A stretch of DNA of 64,000 nt from Anticarsia gemmatalis. Lineage: Eukaryota; Arthropoda; Insecta; Lepidoptera; Erebidae. A program made the position numbers and the translations under genes. Below are positions 25,350-39,494 of the stretch, piece after piece. Every line of letters begins with the position of its first letter. Position 1 is the stretch's first letter. The notes beneath the pieces are model-generated. The model did no database searches. It saw nothing but the letters and a program-made list of their open reading frames with translations, and was not told where the DNA came from. The stretch spans positions 8,427,001 to 8,491,000 of the forward strand of contig NC_134763.1 in NCBI RefSeq assembly GCF_050436995.1, in the 5' to 3' direction.

Positions 25350-25785
25350 TCTAATCAATCTTATTGACATGTTTTAGAAAGTTTACCTGAATTCAGCGAC
25401 ATATATTTTTCTACAATAGCCATATAATACATTTAATGCACTCTCGAGTATGTAGAGTTTAAATTGATGGGGTCAAACTGCTAGTTTCAATTACTCCGGC
25501 CATCGAAGTTTGCGTGACCCGATGCACTTGCTCAGTGGTTTACTATTATGTCTGTTTTAGTAATATATTAGAGCTTAGTTTAAAATATTGCATAGCTTAT
25601 TAGTAAACAAAGTTTAGGGACGAAAATTATGTGTACAAATGAATTAAAATTCAAGCAATACCTACTGGCAACATTTTCAAATCTTACCCATTATTTAAAA
25701 ATACGGTCCCGATTTATAGTGTAGGGTTACTTATAAGCTTGTTTTGTTAACCTTTAAGAAGTACTTATCTTATAGTACTGCGATT

Positions 25786-25963
25786 CTTTACCACTATCGA
25801 CTACCGACAACCGGCTAGCCATCGAAATAAATTGTGTGACAATCGGTTCAGCGCCTCTAGCGGGCGTCATATAAACTTTTTTGGCAGTACATTTTCAATA
25901 TCAAACTATCAATACTCGATGGTTTTGATTGTAAAAAAACGTGCTACTGGCACAGTATTCCAA
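25786..25963 (+). repeat. Dispersed ~170-bp repeat, copy 3 (full-length)
   Basis: It has the full order of blocks: TTCTTTACCACTATCGACTA, GGCTAGCCATCGAAATAAAT, CAGCGCCTCTAGCGGGCGTC, TTTTTTGGCAGTACATTTTC, CAATACTCGATGG and GTGCTACTGGCACAGTAT. With copy 4 it defines the element's length. It has no open frame. Confidence 0.8.
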
Positions 25964-28900
25964 ATTTAAGGCATTATAATGTCTATTGAACCAATTCCAA
26001 ATAATTCACAGTTCAATTTTACCAAAATGTTTAAATCCGACCTTGCAATAGTTCAATTATTTTCCCAAATACAAATCACTTAGCTTCAATAACAGACAAT
26101 CTAAAAACCTTCATTCAACTCACACATTAAAACATAACTACGATTTATCACGAACGAATAGTTATTTAGACCAAGTGCTCGTTGATGCGGGTATTTTAAT
26201 AAAATCGCGTTATTGCGAGTAAAATATGATCGTGAAAGTACTAATTACGGATTATCTTATCCCCCGAGGGTAATAAAGCGTGTATTGGCAAAATAATTCC
26301 TTGTTCTATTTTGAGAACACGTTACTTAATTAGTGTACTTGTTTTATGATGGTTAACAATAAATATAGTAAATTTCAGATAAAGCCTTGAGGAAAGTGAA
26401 AATAGACCCTATTCTTACAATTGTTTTGTCAATCGATGTATCAAAATTGATGTCATCTGTATTACCTGATATTTCAAATCTAAAGTCCTATCGCATTTCA
26501 TAATAAGAATACCCCGATTTACGACAGGCTGCAGGTACCTGTCTAATTTTACCTTGAAGTAAAAATAGAGGTATCAGTTTTTCCTTGATTCTTTTATTTT
26601 TATACCTTGAAATATTTGACGTTATATTTTACCATTATAATTATGATTGCTTACGCTTCAACATACCCTGAACACAGCAACACACTAAAACTAACCACAA
26701 TTAAAGATATGAAGTTTTAAATGTATAAACATGGAAATATTGCATTGAAAAGTTAACATTATTAGAATATTAGAAGTCTCCACGTGGCGCAGTCGCAGAC
26801 ATCAGTAATTGCGAACTCTCTCTGACCAAAACGCGGTTTCACTCGGCCGGTATGTCGCTTGGACAGCATGAGTCAAGCCGGTGAAAGTGCCGCGGACGTC
26901 ACTATTAGTATGTATTACATGTCATTTATCATTGTTCATTAATATCACATACGCAGGTGGATCTTCCTGTTTTTTGTTCAATCCGTTTGTTTATGTCCCG
27001 AAGGAATAAATAGAAAAGGAGGAATTTAGATTGCACAATTTTTAATGCGAGAAAATTTACACTCAGGCTTTTTTTTGTTTAGCTTTGTGGCGATCCTGGT
27101 TTTATGCCTGATTACGCCAATAACACAGTTTTAAATTATATATCAAAAAATATTTAAAAGTCGTATTTTCTCGACTGCTAAGCAATGTTGAAACAAAAGT
27201 CATCACCACTCATGTTTTGTATAGCTTTAAGATAACAAAAACCCTCTCGTCACGGTTTTTCCATGTTTGTCAAACTATGCAATTATAAATTTTAATGGCG
27301 CTTTAAAATCATTTACTCCCACAAAACCGACCAAAAAACAAAACAATAAATAAAAGTAAAAACCCCTTTTTTGTACAAGAAACAAAGAATTACATAAGTA
27401 ATTAATTAGGTGATAATTATTTTGAATTGCATCATTTTATTTCGTTTCCGTGTGACACTTTCTAAGACTGTTATACTTCCTAGTTAGTGTTAAAATATAC
27501 TACCTAGATTCTAAAAGAATGCGTAAATAAACCGGTGAGAGTCTCTATTATAGTTTTTTCTAACAGTTGTTTGAAACACGTACAGACAATCACACGGTTG
27601 TTTTTTGTGCCATTGTAACTAAATGTAAACAAGCGCAATGCAACCATTTTATAAAGGTCATGTTAAATATTTGACGTTCTAAATTGATGTTCAAAATGTC
27701 CCACTTTTTCTATAAACGATTTAAGATTCTCTAACTTTCTTGTGCGATAAAAAATGCCTACAATTTGTTATTCGGGGATACTTTATACTTATTCGTAAAT
27801 TACTTTTCTTGGGACAGAATTTTCCTACGTCGGGTAATTTTGTTTTAGAAATATTTAAGAAGTTTTCGACAGACATTGGATGATGGAAAATCAGGTTTCA
27901 GGATCCTCTAGTTCTGCCTTTCGTCCATATTCAATATATTCCATGTTATAAACCAAAATAGCGTTTAAACTAACTACTAAAGCACATACAAACCAACAAA
28001 ACACATTAATCAAGAAGGCCTGTCATACAATATGTTTCACAGCTTTATCATTCAACAATATCACTGTTGTACAATCTTACTCAGCAGAAATTTCGGTACG
28101 ATATGACGTTTTAAATGCACCCATCGTGCCAAGTAACGTACAAAGTGAAATGTGGAACAACATAACAACTAGAAACCCTGTCTGTTACACTCCAAGATGA
28201 TATTATACTGCCAGAACTGACGTGTAACAAGATAAATAGAATTAAACATTTTTGTAGTCTTCCGTAGAAAGGTAATGTGAAATTGCTCTTACTACCTTAT
28301 TAATAAACATCCCATAAACTCGGCTTGGTTATGTTCTGTCTTCTTCGCTCACAGATAGTTTTCAACTTGATTGAAAGTGACAAAATATAAACTAACCACG
28401 TTTATAAGGCAATTAAAGTGAAGTCGGGAAGTAAAATCCGCTCTGCAATTTTCACGTTGAAATAGATGAATGAAAAATCGTAGCCTGTTATTTTCAAACC
28501 TTCATTTTTAATCTTCCTCTGCTAGCACAGATTTCCCCTAAGTATTAAAGGAAGAATGCTACATTCTTCTTTGGAGTTTGTGTAAAAACGAACGAATTCC
28601 GTATGAAAAAAAATGTGCTGTTCTACTCAAAACAGGTACACTGTCATATTCAATCTGATTAGTCAAATCTAGCTCGTTAAAGCATTATGGAATCAACTGG
28701 CATACATTATAATAACATGCATATCAAACTAAAAAGCTAAACCACTGTTTAGCATACAACAATATTCGTCGATCTACTTTAAATGCACAATCCCTGCGGG
28801 TAGACCCTAAACTGTATGCTAAATTACCTTTGAATCTAAACGATCCCTTCCGAGTTCCAACGACATTGCCCAAGACGATCCGCTTAAGATAACAGTCGTG

Positions 28901-29180
28901 ATTTGCCACGATTTGCCGCCCATTTCATGAATAAATGCCTTATTTACATTAATCGCGAAACACAAATCCTTTGCTTAAATGTAACGAACTTTCAAACAAA
29001 GAGTTTACAGTTCTCGAGTCAGGAAATGGATTCGTTTCTGAGAGTTCTGCGAAGATCTTATTGTTGAAGTTGAGATACGTTTGCGAAACACTTCTGTTGA
29101 CGACTTTGCTTATTTATTCGAAGGATTATAGGGAAATGAAGAGTTGAGAAGCACATAAGCATTCTTCGTAATCTTGAGCA
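25964..29180. other. Gene-free stretch with a GC-rich patch
   Basis: At 26,780-26,900 a GC-richer patch carries a CACGTGGCG E-box-like site, ATCAGTA and several CpGs. It could be regulatory, but no transcript start can be assigned. The rest is AT-rich without recognised features. Confidence 0.4.
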
Positions 29181-29286
29181 GTTATGCCCGGTTCCTGAGG
29201 CACATTTATACTGTTTTCATATGGTTTTTAACGCTATTGAATAGATAAATTACCGCTAAATGTACCTTAGAAACCGGGGGTTAGTC
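29181..29286. mobile_element. MITE family, copy 2
   Basis: The left arm GCCCGGTTCCTGAGGCACAT (from 29,187) and the right arm CGCTAAATGTACCTTAGAAA (about 29,255-29,274), then CCGGGGGTTAG, are imperfect inverted repeats. They have the same core as copies 1 and 3, and the internal ATTGAATAGATAAA is shared with copy 1. It is shorter, about 105 bp. Confidence 0.75.
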
Positions 29287-31732
29287 AAACTCATAGGGCT
29301 GCAATAGATAAGATTGATACGGCATCGTACGAAATGGTTTGTTCAGATGGCCTATTCCTACAGGTTCACAATGAGGAGTTAGATATTTATGTAAACAGAT
29401 ATTGGGGAGTGTACATTTTCGAATTAATTTTAGGGCTATGCTTAATAAAAAGTAGAGTTCATGAATAACAAAAATACTTTATGACACATAATTGTTCAGG
29501 CATATGAAGCCCAAAGCAGAAATACAATTTGTTTTCAATTATCGGTGGACAGTGCGGCAATTAATTTATTGTTAGTGAGTTTTTCAATAATTAAACAATT
29601 CATTTCCATAATTTTATAATGCAAATGAATCTGGTCTGAAATGAAATACATTTTAACAAGCATGCAAATTACCGAAATGTTTTAAAATAGCTCTTTATCG
29701 GTATTTTGTCCAACATATTTGTCATTGTTTTCTGTCTATATAAGTCGGAAAGACTTACGGGAGCTATTCCAAATACGAGAGTATCTTAAAAACTTGTAAT
29801 TGAGTTTTCGAAATAATACTTTGTTCGTCACTCTTTTCATGGAGCTGTAAAAGTTTAATCATCAGATGAATGTTACAGGAAATTAAATTACTTACGTCTC
29901 GCTCCCCTGTCACTAAGGAGCTTTAAATCTTATTAGTTTGAAACAAGCCGCAACGGTAAAGCGCCTTAAGCGAAAGAGGTTTTATATCATTTTAATAAAG
30001 AAAAGCTGAGTGTAGTGCTTATTAAAATGTATTCATAAAACCAACAAAGAGGTAATCTTAACGGCAAAGACGGTGATATTTTAATTCGCTATTAAATTAG
30101 GTTTACGGCCAGGTTTAATGTTAAGTATATTTATAGATTAGGGTTAAAATAACAGTAATTTTTACTTTATTCTAGACAATATCTGCTTTTTTCATTTAAG
30201 GAAATTCAAAGCAACGTATTGGCAACTACTTATCTATTAATCGACCAATCCTACGAATATTTAATCTATTATTTAAAAAATAATTAAGAAATTTACCTTA
30301 ACGTTTGATCAATAGCTAGAAATTTCTTCAATCTAACTTCCGGCTTACTTAGAAACACAAATCCATCTTATTAAAAATAGAGCAGACCAGGCTCAATAAA
30401 TTTATAGCACCTTTCGTAAGCAAGACTCCCCACATAAAACACGGTAGACTACATGTTGCTTAAAACATTAATCACAACTTTGTAGCAAGTTTCCGTGAGA
30501 AATAAAAATAGGATGTGCATTTCCTTCCGTCGTTTCTTTACCCGTAACACTATGACTATGGTTTACGATGTATTATCAATGTTATTGATGAGAAAACTAT
30601 CTTTTGTGAAAGTTTGTTTTACGGTAATTGTCTTAGTTTATGTTTGCTGACGGTTACGTTTCACTTGTAGAGATCGATTTAATATGCAACTAGGGATCGG
30701 CTTCACCGCTTAATAAGTTATTTTAAAATAAAACCTTTACAATTTTTACATATACCTTCCGCTTGAATCACTCTATCTATTTACAAAAACGGCAATAAAT
30801 CGGTTGCGTAGATTTATATATCTAAGCATACATAAGTACAGACAGCGAAAAGCGACTTCGTTTTATACTTTGTAGTGATAACAATGTTAGTGCAATTATA
30901 AATAGTGTAAAGAGATAAAGCTCTCAAAGTTAGATCAATCAAACTAATAACAAAAGAAAAAAAGTAAGTAAGTATATCTAATGGACATATTTATAACAGA
31001 TCTAAATATTAAAAGTTTTATCAAATTCTAGGATGACTAATGTCTTCTCAGAAACTATGATATTAAGTTTCTATGACTCAGATTAAGAATGACTAGTGGT
31101 GAAACTTGTGCCAAGGAGAGTGCCCGGAGCCCTTTGAGCCGTTTAAAAGCTGCTATTAAAAACAAGTCAGTTTAATTGCTAAACGTATAATGCTTCGAGT
31201 ATGCAATGTACTTGCTCTTCAACATTCAAATCATCAAACATTCTATTCTATTCTAATATTTTACTACGGCATTCTTTTTAAGAAAGTCAAAAGATTTCTT
31301 CAACTTTTCAGTGAAGCAACACTACCTACTTTTGTAAAATTCTTGAAGTACCAAAAGCTTAAGAAATCCAGCATTTACATCCAGAGAACGTTTATACAGA
31401 TTCTAACAACTTAAATCTGTCAGCGTCGTAAATCGCCGTAAAATGTATTTTGAGAGTATCTCACTCTCTTTAAGAGTACTTTCTGGTTTCTAGTTTTTTG
31501 TAGTTTGCAACATTATCTTTCGAATGCGTTTCGTTTGATACATTGCTAGCGTTTTACCGAGTTATAATGATATATTTACTTATTTGTATTGCATAATAAG
31601 GTAATAAAAGATTTAACTGAGCCAGGGCCATACGGGTGTTATAATCTCAATAAGTTACTCACCGCCTTATCATTTGAAGGAGAAAACCAACCGTGCTTTT
31701 TCATATTCGATTTTTTTTTAAACCGCCACTGT
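29287..31732. other. Gene-free AT-rich stretch
   Basis: No gene, RNA or structured repeat was recognised. Confidence 0.55.
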
Positions 31733-31815
31733 CCCACTCCTGGGCAAGTGTTTCTTCCTAGTCAAGGAACGAGTCAGGCCTTGAGTCTACCACACTGGGG
31801 AATTGGCATTAGCTG
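31733..31815 (+). repeat. LINE 3'-tail module (CCCACTCCTGGGCAAG type)
   Basis: The sequence TGTCCCACTCCTGGGCAAGT, then CAGGCCTTGAGTCTACCACA, matches the copy at 60.80-60.89 kb (CTGTCCCACTGCAGGGCAAG, TTAGGCCTTGAGTCCACCAC). From memory this is one of the most abundant moth repeat tails, usually attached to non-LTR retrotransposons. Confidence 0.65.
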
Positions 31816-31974
31816 TATAAAAGTACAATCTGCAACAGTTTCAGACGTACGTAACTGAATTTTACCTATCTCAGAACACCATTAAGAATGAAGTCAGTTA
31901 TAGTATTTTCTAAGCTACTAACAGCTGATAATTATCCAATAAATTGAAGACAATAGTATAACATTACAGTATTA

Positions 31975-32106
31975 CTCAGTGTCAACTGTCAACTGTCAGT
32001 AATAGTGAGTGAAATCGTGAAAGTGTAGACATCAATGACCCGAGGCACCAGCTTGTTTGTCTGTTTGTCACGCGCGGCTTTCGCGACAATTCTAGCCCTT
32101 AGTTGA
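31975..32106 (+). promoter_or_regulatory. Candidate initiator and first exon
   Basis: An insect initiator-like TCAGT at 31,976-31,980 precedes tandem GTCAACT repeats and a GTGAAATCGTGAAAGTG leader of the type often seen in insect 5' UTRs. An ATG at 32,035 opens MTRGTSLFVCLSRAAFATIL, a plausible signal peptide, but the frame closes at 32,106 with no strong splice donor. No downstream exon was found, so this is only a candidate. Confidence 0.2.
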
Positions 32107-35100
32107 ATCACTTATTATTCTTTTGTATCGGTCTTTGATGATTGTTACGTTATTCCCAAGAAACAAATAAGTATTGTAAAACAGGTTTACTACTCATGAC
32201 TAGTTGACCTTTCACTTTTTTACTTAATAAAAGTCGTTGAAAAAATATTTCTGTAAAAATTTAAATGAACATACCTGATATTGAATTTGATGCCTCAAAG
32301 CGACTGCAGTAAATAAATCATGTTTTTAAACGAATATTCAGTTGAACAAATATTTTCACGGCTATTTTACAACTGAACATACAAAACATTTTTCGGCGAA
32401 AATATTGCCAAAATAGAGTACTGTACAAATAAAATTAATTGAAAAATAAATTCGGTCATTGAAACAGTGAATACTACCAATAAAATTGTTATTTGCGATG
32501 TACAAAATGTATTAGGTACACGAGACTATTGTGTGTAAAAAGTAAATTGTGTAAGGTACAGCCAATTTTCCTCCTATGTTTACCGCAGGAGCCCCGGGAG
32601 AGAACTGACAACACTGATTGACAAACAAATAACGAATTTATACAACGTATCTCTTAAAAAATGTGGTTTGCTTCATAAGAAAACCTAAACAAATAACCGC
32701 AAAAGGAAGAAAGATAAGTATAAACAAAAGCTTAAAAGTGGTTTTAATAATTTGTACTGAAATAAAATGATCCCAAAACTGGCTAGTCAATTAAAGAGAG
32801 TCAATAAAAAACACGCTATAACTTTAATACAGCTCCGTGAAAATTTTTATTTTCGCAAGAGACGGGATGAAAATTACAACCTTTTTACAAAGCCTCCCAG
32901 ACACCATTTAATCCATCAAGGACTTTAACATTTAATAAAGAAAGTAAAAATATGTTTTCTAATCTCAGTGTTTCGTAAAACTTTGATTAGCATTACAAAA
33001 GTTGGATTAAATGGATGAACTACATCTCTTTGTGTTGTAAGTATTCAAATGAGGTGCTTAAGAGTACATATTGTGCTACAGATACAATGTGTGCCGAAAT
33101 CGTGACTGACATATCACATTTTACTTTCTACATTGTGATTGCTTAATTTCAAATATCAACAGATTATTACGTCTTTGTAAATATAACCTATTGTGTCAAC
33201 GGATTACGTTCATCACCAGATTTGCATCTTGTTTTTAGTAATTTTGTTGTTCTGACTGTGTCGTTATACTTTTTAATAACTTTTAATTTTCTTCGTTTAT
33301 TTATTTTACGGTTTCATTAAGCTTCATTACTTTATATTGTTATAGCTTAATTGTTTCATTAAAATTGTTTCATTAATTAACTCTTTTAAAATTATTGATA
33401 GTATTAAAAAATATTTTTGTCTGTAATTTTGTTTTTTTTTTAGCTGCGAACACAATTATGGCAAAATTATACGCTACGATTAGTCGCTTGATTGAATATG
33501 CCAATCAAATAAATAAGCAATAATTATTGTGCTGAGCAAGGTTGCTGACCTGACAAAGCTTTAGCTGTTTTAGCAGTGAATGTATAGACAGAACAAAATA
33601 TATTTTATACGTTTCATAAAACATAAAACAGCCGGCGTCAATGTCTGTTTTCCTCTTTTTATGTTATTAGATGTATAAAAAAAGTATTTTTCTGGGTCTG
33701 TTTTCAGTGAGACACTCATTTATTGTCCTAGATACAAGATTAATGCCAATTCGGAAGGCGATTTATTAGGTAAGGAAAGACGACATGGCTTAATTAACCT
33801 GATTTCTTTATTTCAGCCTTATTGTTACTAGATTGATAAATTATTTATACATTTTAAGAATAGGTACATTTTTTTTATAAAACTGCTGTGTTCGTAAATT
33901 ATGTTATCGTCAACGTATCGTAAGTTATTTTATTCGTATTCGTATGAGTAAACAGGCAAGAGTATTAGCAAAAGCGTGGTTTAGTTAAGAAAATCGAAAA
34001 GTGCTAAAAAAGAATACTGTTGTGTATCAAAAACGGTTTCCAGTTTTAAGTGGGTTTAATATTCAAGCAATCCTTTGATAGTGATATAGGTCTGTTTATT
34101 CAGTCTTAACAGTGTTGGGTAAATCTGCGAACTTCGCCCAAAGATGGCTTTAACGCAATCTGTTTCTCCCTTAAACTCGGATTAGCATAGAATTAATTAA
34201 TCTACGGAAGCCACCTGTTATACACCTGGTTTACTTTGTAATTATTATATTACATTTTAATCTACCATTTTACATTAATTAACTCAGGTATTTATTTCAA
34301 AAAGAACATTATTAGGCAACTCCAATGTTATTATTTAGTACGAAGGCTTGATGGTTTATTTACTTAAAATGTATTTATCTTTTAATATTCCAGTTAAATG
34401 GTTCAGGGTCAAAGTAATTTGTATCTGTGCCGTACGTTGTAAAGTTTCCCGCCTTTAGGGAGCGTTATTCCCTAATGCAAGATTTGTCTTCTAAAAAAGA
34501 AGCGAAACGTTTCGAGGATATGACAGCCTTTTAAAATAAGCATAATTTTCCCTGTAATAAGCTGCTATAAACATTTATTTAGCCTTTAATAAATGTAAAC
34601 GCGTAGTGAAATTCATCACGACTGCAATCTGTCACCGTTAGTGTCAAATTCACTTTCTATAACAAGTTTTTTTATGAACAAAACACTTTATATTCAGCTT
34701 GTGACACGTTTTTGTTGGAATTATTTTATTGTCCACTTCCACTGTGGCTGTGATTTTATTCATATGAATTTCCTATTACGTTTTATTGTTCGTAGCTGTT
34801 TAATAAACAGAACGTTCGTGCTAATTTATATAAATGTCGTTTGCACGTAACCTCGTTTTGCATTTGGTTTATAGTGCCAACAAATAGTAAGCGGTCGGCA
34901 ACGTTGGGAATTCAACGTTATAAGATGGGTACCTTCTAGTGTCTAATTTGCTAAAATTTCGAAATGACTTACCTAACAATGTCTAGTTTCATTAGTAGCC
35001 AACTTTGTTTATAGCATAAGTCTTTCTGTATTTCTGAAATTTAACCATTAAGGTATCTTAAAATGTAATTTTTATAAAACGGTCTTTAAAATATCCACCG

Positions 35101-35426
35101 GCATAATCATTATAATCAATCTTTATTTACGTGAAGCCATTAAGTCGTCAAACAAACAGTTTCCAATTAACGTAATTGCAGGCTGTCAAAGATATGCAAT
35201 GTTATACTTGCAGGTATCAGATAATTAAGCAAAATGTTTACACAACAGCCGTTCAGCTGTGAAAATAAAAACAATGGTTCGGTTAGTGTTATTGAAGGGG
35301 TTGCGTCATTTATTGAATGACTGCGGATTGTTAGGACCGGATGATGTTCGTATCTGTGTAGAATAATCTTATTTTACGGATGATTTTGCTGTTAAAAGTA
35401 ATTATTTAGATACATACTGCAGTAGG
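32107..35426. other. Gene-free AT-rich stretch
   Basis: No coding exon, RNA gene or clear repeat was recognised. Confidence 0.55.
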
Positions 35427-35594
35427 TCGATTCTTTACTACTAACGACTACCGACCTGTCATCGAGAAATGTATGCAAATCTGAATAGCGCCTCTGACAA
35501 GCGTCGTAGGAACTATTTTGGCAGTACATTGTAAATGTCAAACTTTCGATACTCGACAGTACTGATTGTACAGAATCGCGCTGCTGGATATTCA
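35427..35594 (+). repeat. Dispersed ~170-bp repeat, copy 4 (full-length)
   Basis: The blocks are CGATTCTTTACTACTAACGA, CTACCGACC, AATGTATGCAAATCTGAATA, GCGTCGTAGGAACTATTTTG, GCAGTACATTGTAAATGTCA and GATACTCGACAGTACTGATT. They fall in the same order as copy 3. Its strand matches the other three copies. Confidence 0.8.
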
Positions 35595-37799
35595 AAGGTT
35601 TTAGGCAAGAAGGTATTCAACCAGTCAATGACAACATTTATGATCATTGCATAGCTTAAAAATAGAAAATCCTTTTCAAAGAACGAATTCTCAAACTGAA
35701 CAACAATTCTGGTTTGGAAACCCTTTTCCAACTTACTTATACTTTCCACCGACTTGTCGATTTTTACGAGCGCATTGACTTTAAACTTTTACTATTCCTC
35801 TGTCGATCTCCGTACAAAGGAATTTGGACTTTACATTTCAAATTTTCTATGATATCACCCACATTTTCGTTTGAAGGTGCAGTTGATGCGAATTCGTTCC
35901 GACCTCTGCTCCCAATATCTTTTTTAATGACACTCTCTATGATTTCATTGTCCTTTGTAATGTAGATAAGATAATAAAATGCACAATGCAGACATTATAC
36001 GACTCAAATAAGAAACGGCAAGACTAGAAAAACATTATGCATGAACGAAAGCATCTTATAAAGTCCTATTAAATTGGAAGAGAGAAATGTTTTCATAAAA
36101 ATCTATTTACTAGCATTTTCAATTTACTAAACAGTTATTCCGACACAAGTTTCACTAACCCTAATTACATTTTGCGTAACAATCTACACGTTTGTTGCTC
36201 AATAAAACATTTCTTACGCACGTTAAATCAAACCGCAAATTTCCTAAAAACAACAAAACGAGGAGTGTTTGATGCATCGCATCGCAATGCATTTAAACTA
36301 TCGTCTGGTGCCTTTCACCATGCGTGGTTGCGTCACCGTAAACGTCAGAAGCGAGTTCACTCACTCCTATCTTACGACATCCCCGAACGCTTGACGACGT
36401 GACTGTTGAAATGTGGCGAAAGATTTTACTTAGATACCCGTATGACGTGGCATCAGGAATTCTAATACGTCTCAAGATTTCTAGAGTGTAAAGAAGAATG
36501 CTGGGCATGCATTTAATACCGGTTTCATTGTACGCTACGTTCAAAGAAGCGTTTCTTTTTGCAAGCTTCAATTGAAAAATTGGGTCTTTGTTCCAAAGTA
36601 GGTAAGGTATTTAACTTGGTAAATTCAACTATTTGAGCCTTATAAGCGACTTTAATTGATTGCTATAGAAAGTCTTTATTGAACAATAAATACTACTTAT
36701 CTCATCGTTAGTAGTCACGAACTTAATTACATACTAATACCATAAAACTAATTAAGTAGTATACTTAACCAATAAAATGAAGAAATCATTTAGAAATTCG
36801 ATACGCTTTCGGGATCATAATCCAGCACGTTTAGAATTAATATTGTCTATATTATACCGTCGAAAGAAGCAAAGTTGGATAAAGTTCGTGTCTGTGATCA
36901 ACTCTTCGTGAGAGAAGTTTGTGAACGTAGCCAGTGGAACTCTTTGCTAAAGTTTAGATATTCGGGTTTCAGCTTCGGTGAAACTAATCCGACTTCACCA
37001 ATATTATTGATTGGGAGAGCGTTGATGTCTCTTTAATAATGTTAGCCTTATGAATAGATCTTAGTTATCTGTGACTGCAAACTTTTGCAATTTGGTTTAT
37101 GGTCCTTCTATCGCTGAATGTGATTTCGTGAGGTAAAATATTATTATAATCTTTTTCCTCCTTAACGAGCGATACTATTAAATCTCTTCTTCAACTCATA
37201 TAGGAGTTGCTCTACTTAATTGACATATTTATTAATATAAATAATAAAAGTTACGTTTAAAATGTAACATTCCTTTATTTGTTTCATTATTTACCTCAAC
37301 TTACGAAGTAAAGTGTTTTATTGTATGCTGCTCGTCGAACCATAGAGTCAAAGAACGGAGTTCATTGACCGCTTAGCGATAGAGTCCCAACTTAAATAAG
37401 AGAAAGTAATCGCTAATTAGCATGCAGTTGATGGGTACGTTGTTACGTAATTTCCGTAGTTCATAACAAACGAAAGGTTTACGATAGTTATAAGTATGAC
37501 GAATACTTTTCAAAAGGGCTCATTTTGAAGTGTAGCTTTCCTAGCCTCATTACACATCCATTATATTAATGTTTCTCTGCTTTTTAAGGTGATGGTCGCA
37601 TCCTCTAAGCCCCCATAAATTTTTATTGTTATTATTTTTAAATATGCTACCTATTTAGTTTCATCTTTCTGTACGGTGTTTCCTTAAATTACTATAGCTT
37701 GTCTGTCTCATTATTAAATAATTACCAACCTCCTACAAACTACAAGCATAAATATTGTTTTAATCTTTTTTGGTAATTAAAAATCTAGTAAAATATAAT
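35595..37799. other. Gene-free stretch
   Basis: Overlapping short frames at 36,172-36,571 on both strands have no similarity I recognise. The rest is AT-rich intergenic-type DNA. Confidence 0.5.
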
Positions 37800-38050
37800 A
37801 ATCTGTGCACTGGTATCGTGCGCGGGAAAGCCCGGTGTACGTAACCGCGAAGTGGCGCGAGGACGCATGCGCGCGCGTTCGGAATCCCGACAATAATGCA
37901 TGCACACACGTCACGAAGACGTGATTGACTGGTTGGTTATGTGTGGGCTGAATAACCCGTCTCCTTTGCCTGTGCAAGAAAAAGTTCTTTTTTTTTGCTG
38001 ACAGTTTTGAACTCGCGCCATTAATCTTAGTAGGCGCGAAAAGTAGAGGC
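37800..38050. promoter_or_regulatory. CpG-rich island with NRF-1/EWG-like site
   Basis: A sharply GC-rich patch in AT-rich surroundings contains GACGCATGCGCGCGCG. This matches the NRF-1 (fly erect wing) type motif GCGCATGCGC in all but one flank. A CRE-like ACGTCACGAAGACGTGA lies nearby. Such islands often mark housekeeping promoters or distal first exons. Here it may serve gene 1 (4 kb downstream) or an unseen transcript. Confidence 0.35.
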
Positions 38051-39480
38051 AATTAAGTAGGCGAAACAACTTAAACTTGGAAACTTTCTTTTACTTAGTT
38101 TTCGTGTTACGTTTAGCATGACTTAGCTTAACAGAGAAACTTATATACCGGTACTATTGTAGATTTTGATCATTTTTAAATTTTGTACGTATCTTCTTAA
38201 TAGGATAGGTTTTATGTACTTAGTACCTCGGTACTTATTATTCTGATTTTATTGGAGAAAGAACTTATTTGTTTGCTATAACATATTGTGACTTTGTATT
38301 AACTTCACTATTTACCTATAATTATGTAGTAACGAGTGATTATAAATCGTGTTTGTTATTTATTAAATCTATGTAGACTCACTAGATAAGAATGTACGGT
38401 TTCTTAATAACGCAATAAACATAATTAAAATTCAGTAAGTACACGATGTGTAACTGACTCAAAATCTAATTATCATTGAACAATGGTACCAAATCAATTC
38501 AGCGACAAGGCCGAAATCCATGTTTGTCGAAGTCAAACGTTTGTATGAGTCAGTGCAACTCGACGCACTAAACATAATGGCGGAGCGTCCTCTGTTGCAT
38601 GCCTTTACGTGATCAGATAAATAAATCATCTTGACAATGAAATATCGCTGACTCTGACTTGTAGTGGGATGAACAGTAGAAAAAACACACCAACATTAAA
38701 ATTAACTAAAATTGGGTATGAAGTCATAGTTAATTGGATTTTGTATGAGTACTTACCTACTGTTAAAGTATTTTGTTTTCTTCACAATGTCTGATACTTG
38801 CAAAATAATTACCTATATATTCAAAGGCATCTTCAAATATCAGGAGGAAAAATGCAGGGCAAAGTAAGATAATATTGTATTAGTGATTATACAACTCTAC
38901 CTGTTGCATTCATTTGCGGAAAATAGGGAAAACTTTCATTAAAGATCGATATGATGTATCTACCTGTAGATGTGCACGTAGGCATTAAAGCTGCTTTGGC
39001 TTAATATCTCGCCAACTATTTAATTTCACCAATTGCTCAAAGAAAATCAACTTAAACACCAGGGGGTGCTAAACACACACGCAAATTCACGCAACACCGA
39101 ATGAGTGTAGGTACAGTAAATCCATAATTTATATTACGAGCTGCCATGATTAATTGTTTGGTAAATATGCCCACTTATGAATTTCAACCAATTAATTAAC
39201 ATTGTAAATCACTAGATTGAACTAAATTCAGGTATAATTTTTCCATTTTTGTAATCTATTGAGTTTTATCATGATTAACAATTTTGATAGGTAGTAAATT
39301 CGTCATAAGCTTCACGTAGATTCATGAAATTAATAAACAGAAAGTTATTTTTTACAGTCACTAGCGACATCTAGTAACAACCGATCACAACACAAGTAGT
39401 ATGTTTGAAAAGTACTCTACACTTGGTTTTTTTTAACAACTTTTTTGAAATACTTGGATTTCCTTTTAAAAATAAGTCGG
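38051..39480. other. Gene-free AT-rich stretch
   Basis: Nothing recognised. Confidence 0.5.
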
Positions 39481-39494
39481 CACGATTTCATCAC

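Noticed and set aside
36172..36571. Overlapping frames on both strands
   Set aside because: Neither has a recognisable domain; the mirrored open frames suggest base composition.
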